Assembly: GCF_037179485.1 (NCBI RefSeq)
Contig: NW_027040863.1
Span: 62,001 to 126,000 of the forward strand
DNA from: Ochlerotatus camptorhynchus
Lineage: Eukaryota; Arthropoda; Insecta; Diptera; Culicidae
Direction of reading: 5' to 3'
Length of the DNA: 64,000 nt
Part shown: positions 38,101 through 50,100 of the stretch, one piece after another
How positions within the stretch are numbered: position 1 is the stretch's first letter
Layout: every line of letters starts with the position of its first letter
The notes under the pieces: generated by a model
What the model was told of the DNA's origin: nothing
Seen by the model: only the letters and a program-made list of their open reading frames with translations
Databases searched by the model: none
Position numbers and translations under genes: made by a program

Positions 38101-41100
38101 GAAAACAAGATCGACGGAAAAAAACAAACCAAAGGAAAAAAAAAACCAATAATATTATCACTATCCAACCGGGCACAATAGCTTCCCCACTCTGCGTGTG
38201 CGGATCCAAACGGGTTGACAACTGGTAAATTAACAACGAATCCCAGGAATCAGTGTCTTTTCCCAATCTGCTGCTCGAATCTATCCACCAAACTGAGTAG
38301 CTCATCAGCCGATTTCTTCTTCATACTGGGTACTTCGTACAACGACTTAATATGACACCGAATAAGCTGCCGTTTGTTTTCATAGCGTAACTTCAGTGCT
38401 CTCCAGGCATAGCGATATCCGTCCTCGCTTATCGAAATCGAATCAATAAGCCTCGCAGCTTCACCCTGGACTAGCCTCTTAAGGTACTGGAATTTGTCGA
38501 AACCGCTAATTTCAACACGATCTCCAATGGCAGAGTTAAAAGCATCGCGAAACACACACCAATCAGCAAGTTTTCCACTGAACCGAGGTAGATTTAATTC
38601 AGGAAACCGAATGTGACTGGCGGTTCTGACAGATTGCGTTGGCGGATTGACAGGTTGCGCATTTTGGTTGAGATGTTTCGATAAAAATGCACGCAACGCG
38701 TAGTATTTCGTGTCGAACTTCATACGATCCTCTTTGTAGTCATCACCATACGTGACTTCAAGAATGCACAGCGTACGACGATACTCCTTAGCTATCTCTT
38801 CAAGTCTATCTGACCATGCTCCTAGCAATTCTGCATGCTGTCCTGTTTTTGCCTCCCTTGCAAGAGTCATCAACCATTCAATTGACTCCCACAAGTGTTC
38901 TTTATTTCTCCACAGAAAATCTGCCTCCTTATCACCCTCAATCTTAAACATTTTGATTTTAACGTGGCTCTACACGGTACGCGAATACGGAACGAGTCTC
39001 CTTCCCGTGTCAACACACGGTTGAAACGACCGAACCGGGGGAGCGAGACGACAAAAGTGCTATCTCGAGCCGAGCAGGGTTACCAAAACTACAGATAATT
39101 CTGTATTTCTACAGATTTTTCAGAGTTTTTAAAACCAAGAATCTGTATTCACAGATTACAGATTTTTAGGATTTAAACAGAAACAGAAAAACAGAAAAAA
39201 AATTAAACTTGAGATGATCAAAAACAAAACATTATTTTCAGTTATTTCACCATCACCAACTTATACAGTCAAGATTCCTATAGTACGGATTCGTTCTTGC
39301 CGGATTCCTATAGTACGGTTACCCCTGGATTCCTATAGTGCGGTCGATCCGGCATTAACGAATACACGTAGCATATGGGATTTGACCTAATTGGGACCAA
39401 ACACTGATTGTAGGGTAATTTGAAGAGATAACTTCCTGGTGTCTTCTGAACAGTTATTAAACAGAATATTTGCCACCTTTTGGGAACATTTAGTATCCGG
39501 AAAGTCGCAAGTCTGGTCCTGTGGAAGACCCGGAACATCCGTAAAAGTGGTCAATTCATGAATCTGATCCTAGAGCTCCGCGGTTTTTTCGAAACCACTC
39601 CTAGACATCTTATCAGAATGAATTCGGAGTTGTGACTGGAATATGGACACTGGAGACCACGGGATGGTCCACCGGAAGATCCGGAACATCCGTAAAAGTG
39701 GTCAATTCATGAATCTGGTCTAAGAGCTCAGCAGGTTTTTCGAAATCCCTCCTAGACGTCTTATCAAAATGAATTTGAAATTGTGAGTGGAATATGGACA
39801 CTGGAGACCACGGGATGGTCCACCGGAAGATCCGGAACATCCGTAAAAGTGGTCAATTCATGCAATTTATCCTAGAGCTCCGTGGTTTTTTCGAAACCTC
39901 TCTTAGACGTCTTATCAGAATGAATTGGAAGTTGTGACCAGAATATAGACTCTATGGACTACGGGATGGTCCTCCGAAAGATCCGGAGCATCCGTAAAAG
40001 TGGTCAATTCATGAAACTGATCCTAGAGTTCCGTGGTTTTTTCGAAACCTCTCGTAGACGTCTTATCAGAATGAATTTGGAGTTGTTACTGGAATATACA
40101 CTCCGAGGACTACGGGATGGCCCTCCGGAGGATCCGGAACATCCGAAAAAGTGGTCAATTCATTAAATTGATCCTAGAACTCCACGGTTTTTTTCAAAAC
40201 CGCTCGTAGACGTCTTATCAGAATGAATTTGGAGTTGTTACTGGAATATACACTCCGCGGACTACGGGATGGTCCTCCGAAACATCCGGAACATCCGTAA
40301 AAGTGGTCAATTTATTAAATTGATCCTAGAACTCCACGGTTTTTTCAAAACCGCTCGTAGACGTCTTATCAGAATGAATTTGGAATTGTTACTGGAATAT
40401 ACACTCCGAGGAATACGGGATGGCTCACCGGAAGATCCGGAACATCCGTAAAAGTGGTCAATTCATGCAACTGATCCTAGAGCTCCGTTGTTTTTTTCGA
40501 AACCTCTCGTAGACGTCTTATAAGAATGAATTTGGAGTTGTAACCAGAATACAGACTCTGAAGACTACATGATGGTCCTCCGAAAGATTCGGAACATCCG
40601 TAAAAGTGGTCAATTCATGAAACAGATTCTAGAGCTCCGTGGTTTTTTGAAAGCACTCATAGACGTCTTATTACAATGAATTAAGATTTGTGACCAGAAA
40701 ATCGACGCTAGGGACTACGGGATGGTTCACTAAAAGATCCGGAACGTCCGTAAAAGTGGTCAATTCATGAAACTAATCCTAGAACTTCTCGGTTTTTGCG
40801 AAACAACTTATAGACATCTTATCAGAATGAATTCGGCGTTGTGACCTGAATATGGCCTCTGTGGACCATGGGATGGTTAACCGGAAGATCCGGAACATCC
40901 GTAAAAGTGGTCAATTCATGAAATTGATCCCAGAACTCCGCGGTTTTTTCGAAACAACTTATAGACATCTTATCAGAATGAATTCGGAGTTGTGACCTGA
41001 ATATGGATACTGGGGACCACGGGATGGTTCACTGGAAGATCCGGAACACCTGTTAAAGTTGTCAATTCATGAAACCGATCCTAGAACTCCGTGGTTTTGT

Positions 41101-44100
41101 CGAAACCACTTATAGGCGTCTTATCAGAATGAATTCAGAGTTTTGAATGGAATATGGACTCTGGGGACTATGCTATGGTCTTCCGGAAGATCCGGAACAT
41201 CCGTAAAAGTGGTCAATTCACGAAACAGTTTCTAGAGCTCCGCGCTTAATTCGAACCCACTCATAGACTGGTCGATAATTGAAATTGATCCTAGAGCTCC
41301 ACGGTTTTTTCGAAACCACTCATAGACGTCTTATCAATATGAATTAGGAGTTGTGACCAGAAAATGGATGCTGGGGGTCACGGGATGGTTTACTAAAAGA
41401 TCCGGAACATCCGAAAAGTGATCGATTCATGAAACCGATCTTAGAACTCCGTGGTGTATTTGAAACCAGTCATAAACATCGTATCAGAATGAAATCGGAG
41501 TTGTGTTTGGAATATGGACTCTGGAGACTACGGGATGGTCCTTTGGAAGATCTTGAACATCCGTAAAAGTGGTCAATGCTTGAAAATGTCTTAGAGCTCT
41601 GCGGTTTTTTTTTCGAAACCCTTAACTCAGAGTTGTGACCAGTAAATGGACGTAAAGTATACCATAGTACAATCTGTTAAATATGTTTACTATTTCAATT
41701 GCTAAAAAAAATATCAAATTCTCCAAAAAGTGCACAATTCAATGGTCTCTTCAATATTTAGATGGTTATAAGTAGTATGGGTTCCCTTCACCTTTCTAAG
41801 TACATGATTGATAAACTTTACATCCGATCCCTTGTGATTGTAAAGATTGTGGCCATGTGTATAGTGCAATCTTGTATTTTGTTATTCAAAAATCAAAAAA
41901 TATGTGCAATAATTTAGAATCTCGTTTCTAGCGAGTACAATTGGTTTAAAAAATCGACAAAATTGGTAACGTGGACACTAAAAGAAGGTACCGTAAAATG
42001 TAGGTAACTTTGATAGAAGAATATAATGATTAAATTTACCTTCTGCACTATTTACCAATTGGAAACATTAGTTCTATTTTGTAGCTTACGGTATAACCTT
42101 TGATATGCTATGGAGTTTTTGTATAGTTTGTGTAACATGTTTTACAAATATGTGAAATTTATTTTACAATTTTATAAGATAATTTTCATTCTAATTAGAT
42201 CATTAACGACTCCAACGAATTCACAATCATCATAACATGAAGAATAGATACATGGCTTATCTATCTCTGGAGGATGTGCTATATAAATAAATATGAATAA
42301 GAACTCAATAAGACGATACTTTTAAATGATTTTTTAAATAACATTTTGATGTGATAAATAAAACGTATGACAACTATAACAACATAAAAGATAGTCTCTC
42401 GTTAACTTAATTAACGTAACTCCAAAGAAAAATCTACAAGAAGTCAAAAGAAAGAAGTCCAAGAAATCCAAAGAATAATCTTCAAAAAATCAGTTAAAAG
42501 TGCCTAGATGCTACTAAAATGCTTAAATACCACCTAGAAATCATCCATGAAAATATATAGAAAAATCATACCAATGAGCGGTTCTAAGAAAACCACACAG
42601 TGCTGAGATCAGTTCCATGAATAAAACATTTTAACGGACGTTCTGGATATTCCGGAACACCATCCCATGGACCCATTTTCCAGTAACAACTCCAAATTTA
42701 TTCTGATGAGACGTCTATGATTCCATGGTCTCAAGGGTCTATTTTCCGATCACAACTACGAATTCATATTTATAAGACGTCTATGAGTGTTTTCGAATAA
42801 AAAAACACCGAGCCCTAGGATCAGTTTCACGAATTGTTAACTTTTACGGATGTTTCGGATCTTTCGGAGGGTCCGCTGGTCCCCAGGGTTAATTTTCTGG
42901 CAATGACTACAAATGAATTAATTAGACGCCAATGCGTAGTTTTGATAAAAAAAAGTGGAGCTCTAGGCTCACTTTCATGAATTAAACACTTTTACGGCAG
43001 CTTCGGATCTTCCTGGTAGACCATCTCGTGGAACCAAGGGTTCTTTTTCCGGTCACAACTCCCATTTTGTTCTGATACGACATCTATGAGGGGTTTCTAA
43101 AAATCGAAAAAGCTCTAGGATCAGTTTTATGAATGAACCATTTTAACGGATGATCCGGATCCTTTGGAAGGCCATTCCATGGTCCCTATGGTCAATTTTC
43201 CGAACACAACTCCCAATTCATAATAATAAGACGTCAATAAGCTGTTTTGAAAAAAATTGGATCAGTTTCATGAATTGAACACTTTTACGGATGTTCCGGA
43301 TCTTCCGGTGAACCAATCCGTGTTTTCTACGATTAATATTCCGGTCACAACTTATAACATTCTAATAGGACGTCTTTAAGAGATTTCGAAAAAACCGCGG
43401 AGCTCGAGGATCAGTTTCATGGATTTACCACTTTTAAGGATGTTCCGAATCTTCCGGAGGACCATAACGTGGTCCCCAGGGTTCATATTACAGTCACAAC
43501 TCCAAATTCATTCTAAATAGTCGTCAATGAGAGGTTTCGAAAAATCTGCTGAGCTCTAGGATCAGACTCATGAATTAACCACTTTAACGGATGTTCCGGA
43601 TCTTCCGGTGGACTATCCCGTGGTCCCCTGTCCCCTGTCTAGGAGTGATTTCGAAAAACCTGCTGAGCTCTAGGACCAGATTCATGAATTGACCACTTTT
43701 ACGGATGTTCCGGATCTTCCGGTGGACCATACCGTGGTCTCCAGTATCCATATTCCAGTCACAATTTCGAATTCCTTCTGATAAGATGTCTAGGAGTGGT
43801 TTCGAAAAATCCGCTGAGCTCTAGGATCAGATTCATGAATTGACCACTTTTACGGATGTTCCGAGTCTTCCGGAGGATCAGGCTCTTGACGTTCCGGATG
43901 CTAAATGTTCCCAAAAGGTGGCAAATATTCTGTTTAATAACTTTTCAGAAGACACCAGGAAGTTATCTCTTCAAATTACCCTACAATAAGAGTTTGTCCC
44001 CAATTAGCTCTAATCCCATATGCTACGTGTATTCGTTAATGCCGGTTCCTATAGTGCGGTCCCTATTAACCGTACTATAGGAATCTTGACTGTATATCTA

Positions 44101-47100
44101 AGCATGCTTTTTTTTGCGGAATTAAAAAGGAGAATGAGAACTATCAGAGGTATTCTTTTTTGCAAAACCATAAGCAATTTATGATACATATATTGTTATC
44201 TATTTTTTGTCTCTATCAGAAAAATGGCTGAATCACTTTTCAAAGGAAATTTAAAAATTATCATCACAGATATCATCACAGATTTTCTGGACAAAAACTA
44301 TGATGAAAAGATTTTTTTGGGCAAAAACACAGATTTAGGGGAAGTAAAGCCGTTGGACCTTGGTTCATGAGTTGATGGGTTGAAAGGTAGGGTCCAGGCG
44401 TGAGAACTGCCTCCCGGGCGTCGGTAGCATTGGTGCTCAGCACGGAAAACAAATCAATCGTGATCAGAATTGTTATGCCTCAGAACATCCCGGCGGCGCC
44501 GACTGGAATTGACCCCAGGCCTGCTGGGGTGAAAGGTAATCACGCTTAACACTACACCACCGGCACCGCTAATATGTTTGTATCATATGAGTGAAAAGTT
44601 TATAGAACATTTACAGTAAAATTGCTCAATGTTCAATTGTTAAACTGAGTTAAAATTAATTCAAAGCATCTTAAATAGTTACACTGAGCTTTTTTATGCA
44701 AGTTGTTACAGCAGTTTTCGTAGTTCCAGTCTCAAGATCAGTGGTGGCACGAGTACTGGTTTCTAATATGTTTTCCTTGACATTTGATACTTTTCACCTA
44801 ATCACCAATAAGTGTTCAGGTTCAAAAATTAATTTCTTTTTATTTTGGCTATATTTATTTTTATTACTATTGTTTCTGCATCAGGGGTTGGAAAACTAAC
44901 AAAACATGCATAAGCATGCTATCAATTGACGTTTGAGAGGTTTGTATGAGCATAAAGCTGGAATAATTTTTCGGCGTTGTGAGTGTGAGTGTGAGTGTGT
45001 GAATACGCATGAGTATCTCAAGCGTGAATTTTTTTTGCCGCATTCGCAAGGAGGCTCAATGAATGAGATTTGAGAATGATTTTCCGAACACTGAACGTAG
45101 TCAGTGATGGCATAATCATTATCAAATTGATATTTTTCCGGTTTAATACGCTCTCAATATCACGCGTGATATTGGAGCAAAATAGCGTGCTTGATATTGC
45201 TTGTACAAGCTCCTTTGATTTTTCCAGACTATTTACAACGTATAAAGTTGAAGCTGAGAGTTTAATCGACGCAAAAATGATTCCGTGGCACCTCGTTTTC
45301 TTAGAAAGAGAAGGTATTGGTGTTGACGACGATTTTGTAGCTCTTTACTCCTATGGTAAAATCCATAAGCAAACGTCAGACGGTGCGTGAAATATGGCGG
45401 ACTTCGTACTATCCTTTCACTCCACCGAAAAATCCTATTAGAAACTGTCAATCTTTTCTAGAAGAGATAATTTTTCGACGGGCACGTCAACGCCAATAAT
45501 AATGCTATCTCTTTTTTTTTCACTGATGACAGACACGAAGCGACTACAGCCAGCCGTGATGGCAGTTTCGGTTGCGTTAGGGTGTTAAGCAAAAATCATG
45601 AAACTCGATCTCACCACAGTGTGAGATTTACAGCTGGTGAGTTTTGTAGTTTTGTTAGCTTGATATTCCGAGCTGCGACATCACGGCTTGCAGTATAAAG
45701 AGACGTTGAATAGAGACACGCATAGACTGAAGCAAGAAGAACCAAACGAACCGTCAAACGCTGAACCAAATGAGCAAAGTAAATAAACATTACTGTTCGC
45801 TCAATTCACCAGAGAGGAGTATTGTTCTTAGTGATGAAAAAAGTGTTTAATTATTTACACGAAATATTTGATATCTGTTACTTATTTATTTATTATTATT
45901 TTTTTTTTCTTTGGTTTGTTTTTTTCCGTCGATCTTGTTTTCCGTGCTGAGCACCAATGCTACCGACGTGCCAGGAAGGCAGCTCCCACACCTGGACCCT
46001 ACCTATCGACCCATCACATCAACTCATGAACCGGGGACCAACGGCTTTACTTCCCATCCGAAGGAAGGCGTGATCAGTGATGTTATGCCTCAGAACATCC
46101 CGGCGGCGCCGACTGGGATTGAACCCAGGCCTGCTGGGGTGAGAGGTAATCACGCTTACCATTACACCACCGGCGCCGTTATTTATTTATTATTGATTCA
46201 ATTAAATACAACATTAATTAGTGATAACAAACAATCTCGAATCGAAACGTTTTATTTACTTTTATGGTAATAAAAATGATTGCGCTGCAAGCAAAACAGT
46301 AATATATGGCAAATGTTGCCGCGCACTTCACTTTTATTCAGTTCCGGCCGAACGTTCAATTTTTTCAACAGCATTGCGGCACCGTATGAAAGTCATTTGA
46401 AGCCACTCGAAGAAACGTGGTTGCCAGTGACATTGCCAAAAGATCCCTCGAAAACAGTACTGCTGTTTTGACAGAAATTTTCTTTGCCTCTATCAACGTC
46501 TCTGGCAGTATCAAGTACAGTTGTTTGCTTATTGATTTGTAAAGACACACAAAAACAAACTGGCGAGCGGAAAAAAATATCGTGACAATTCTGAACTGTT
46601 TTCTGCCAGCTACAGAACAGTTTCGCATAAAGAAGCAGATAAGACCAACCGCGCGACATTTCACGTGATGATTATTCTCTTAGCCATTTAGTTATCCTTC
46701 GAGGTTATTCATTGATGGAAAAACCAACCACGCGACATATATTTATGTCATGTAGAATTTTGCAGATTACTGGCTAATTACTACATTTATTTGATGTCTA
46801 TTTATTGCATGGAATTAAAAGATAAGAATGAATACTAACCAGTGCCGTATTAACGGTAGGGCGAAAGTGGGCTACAGCCATGGCCCAAGTTTAAAGGGGG
46901 GCCACGGCTTAAAGACATCAATTAATTCTAGACTTTCGGGTAGGTTTAAAGATCTTGATAAATGATTCAGGGTTTGATCAGGAGACCTACCGAGTGAATG
47001 AGAATAAGATACTGGTAATCGGTGCCCTACAGGTCTTGAAACACCCACGTTGGTGAAGTTTGTGATCTTCATTTAACTGAATTCTGTAATTTTTACGTTT

Positions 47101-50100
47101 ACTTAAGTTTCGTTCTAAGTTTTTTCGATGCACTAACACTAGAAAATCGTCTCGTGCTGATAGTTAGCCTGAATTGTAAACTAAAAGTAGATGAGTTGTT
47201 ATGCTGATTTATTTGATTTTGTAATAATTTGGGAGCAGCTTGAAAAAACGGAGTTTACCTTTTTGATCTGGTGTTGACAAATTTGCTTTCCTCGACATTT
47301 TAAAAATTGTCTCAACATGTGAACATGTTTCGTGAACTCATTAACTGTACAAAATAATTAATGACATGCATATGCACTGAAATCGGTTATTCCAAATTTG
47401 AGAATTATCATCATGATATTTAACGCAATGATGACCACCAACTGCTCCGTACAGCAGTCAGCTTCAAAATTAAAATTAATGTAAAATTATTTGAGTCATA
47501 CTATGAACCAGAGTTGTTATCATTTATTACGAAATATTGATTAAAATTGGTATCAACACTTTTATTGACAAATTCGCAAGCATGAGAAGTCGGCTACGAA
47601 TTTAGTTTAGTAAGATTTAATGACTGTTAGAATAAAATCAGGTTGGTAGAAAATTTCATACTAAAAAAGTTTATCACTATGTTTTAAATGTCATGGAATG
47701 TAGAATTTGAAACCAAACAGGAGGCTCCACAATAAAAAAAAATAGATCAGACCCCCAAGGGTAGTAAAGACGGCTCAGATACAAACCACTTATAAGCATA
47801 GATGTTAAAATTGTGCGTAAATAAGGGAATTGATAATTTACTGTTACACGCAAGCTTGCAGCTAAAATTTAATTACAATAGACCGTTTGAAAAAAAAATT
47901 ATATGCCACATTTGTTCTATTCTCCATTTCCACCGTTCGCTTGTAATGTACATAAACACGGCCTGGCTGTTTTGTTTCGCTGTGGAAAATGATTTTGAAA
48001 AAAAATGTACTTTTGGCCACCTCTGCTCGAGATAAAACTATGATTAGCCAGAAATTACCTAAAAATCACAAAAAATTACTTGAAGCACCTCTAAATCATC
48101 ACCGATTTTGCTGAAAATGTTCACAAACGCTCAACTTAAAATGAGAAACAGTCATCTTGGTTGACGGAGCGGTTGCGATTTTCCATGAACACACTCCTTA
48201 TTTCAAACACTGGAAAATAGGGGAAAAGTTGGCTTCGGCAATACCTTAACCTATTATCGTCAGGGGGTAAACAAAGTCCTAGAGCACTCAAATTTGACCA
48301 ATAGTTGCTCTGAAACACAATGTATCCACATGCCAAAATTGAGCTCTCAAGGAAGTTGTTTACCCCCCTGACGATAATAGGTTAAGGTATTGCCGAAGCC
48401 AACTTTTCCCCTACATGTTGTTATGCAAAAAAGCACAAACAAAGAAAACAATAATGATGATCTTTCAAACAAAACCAAATCAAACAAACACAAGGACACG
48501 CCCACTCGAAAAAGACAAACAATCTGTATAGAGTATGGAGATCGGATCTTACCTCTTCAAAAGACTTAAATGCCTAAACAGTGAAAGGCGGCCAAATGAA
48601 GATGAGAAAGAATACAAATAAACAGGGTGTAAATAAAACTGATCCAAAACGCACGAGGAATACAAATGAACGATGCAGTAACATTCAAATCTAATCTTAT
48701 CACTTTAACACAGTGATTAAGAAAAATATCCAACACTTATCTATTGGGCAATCGATTAACGAGAAAAGTTTTTGCATTGCCCACCCCAGAACGGACGAAA
48801 GAACGAAAATAAATACCACACTAACTAACCTTCTCTTTTCTACGCAGCTCTTGAAGAACTTCGGCAATCTCCTTCTTCCAACCATCCTGCATCATGTGGA
48901 ATGATTCGTGAGGTGTTTGCGCAAATCCTGAACGTGCGATAATATCTAAATCTTTTTCGATATCCCTAAACGAGGGTCGCCGATGAGGATCCAATTCCCA
49001 GCAGGCTAATTACGTGATGCGGAAAAGAAGGAGAAAAGGTGATTTATTGCACGGAAAACAATTTCCCTTTCCGCAGCTACTACAGAGTCCAGGTTGATGG
49101 GGACAGCCAGCAAGTTGTGACACAACAATATAAAGAAGGATACTCACACTTCATTAGCTTTCCCCACGCTTCTGGGCAGGTCTTAGGTATTGGCAGGGCT
49201 AGTGTGTTGACAGCTACACCGTAAGCGACCGATAGTGAGTCAAATCCTTTGTACGGCGTCTCGCCGGTTAGCAATTCCCACAGAAGCACACCGTAACTCC
49301 AAACATCCGAGGCTCTGAAATAAGTTCACAAACGAATGGGTGAACAAACTTCGAAAATATGTGACCTTCTTATTGACTTACTTCGAGTACGTGCCTGACC
49401 TGATAACTTCCGGTGGCATCCACGCGAAGGTACCGGCCGCAGACATTCTGGTTGTTGTATACGCCTCACGTGCAAGACCGAAATCTGTGATCTTAAGGAT
49501 TTTGTTTTTCAGCTGACCACCGGTTATTGGGTCACATATGAGCACTGTAAATAAAAATTGAAGATGTTTATTAATAGCGGAATTCAGTCGACATTTGATT
49601 GATTCATTTGTCTAGAGCCAAAACGATTAAAAATAGCATTTAATGTTGTTAAAGACACAGTTGTTCACAATTAACAGAATTTTAAACAGCAAGATAGTTG
49701 GTTTATCTAAGAATACCTGTTAGAGCTAATAATTGAACAGTTTGTACAGGACACATTAACAATAAGCTACACGGTTAAACATTTATTTAAATTATTTATT
49801 GATTATTGCCAGCCTGATTTTTTTGTCTTTTTAATAAAATGTTTGATAAAAATTGAAATAAAATAAAATAAGAAATATATTTTACAATGCACTTTCTTAC
49901 GGGTTAAAATTACGAATAGAGTTAAAATACTGCTTTAATATGGTTTTGTCATTGTAAAGTCCCCAGATAGCATAAGAAAGTACATACTAAATCGTAACAA
50001 GGTTTGCTACAACTTGAAATGACATGAAACTACGTACTTGTGAATTCAATCTTGTGCCAATATAAATTGTAAGTATTGTAGCGTTTAAAAAAATTAAAGG

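Larger units (their letters stand above)
39266..44092. mobile_element. 4.8-kb foldback-like element with tandem-repeat arms, TA target site
   Basis: The ends are ta|CAGTCAAGATTCC and GGAATCTTGACTG|ta. Both ends carry repeats of ATTCCTATAGTRCGG (three left, two right), then a unique block of about 230 bp present in both orientations (AATACACGTAGCATATGGGA.., CCACCTTTTGGGAACATTTA). The left arm then has about 14 tandem units of 151 bp (39532-41640) and the right arm about 9 inverted units (42600-43865), separated by about 950 bp of AT-rich DNA without a frame. CAGT ends with TA recall Tc1-like elements. Long repeat-built arms recall Foldback elements. No transposase is present. Confidence 0.8.
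25425..48829 (-). other. slpr: slpr intron 4 (23.4 kb), a transposon graveyard
   Basis: The donor GAGAAG|GTTAGT lies at the 48829 side and the acceptor CCTTCAACAG at the 25425 side. It splits the leucine zipper between exons 4 and 5. The contents are listed separately. No independent host gene is visible inside. Confidence 0.85.

Noticed and set aside
39613..40451. Several frames of 60-75 codons on both strands with similar proteins
   Set aside because: They are translations of the 151-bp tandem units and recur with the repeat. Near-identical peptides reflect repetition, not selection.
39532..43865. Regular direct repeats that might suggest a CRISPR-like array
   Set aside because: The whole 151-bp unit is repeated, with no unique spacers, in a eukaryotic intron and with an inverted partner array.
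45070..45390. Plus-strand 106-codon frame
   Set aside because: No domain, no coding-type composition, and no splice context within slpr intron 4.
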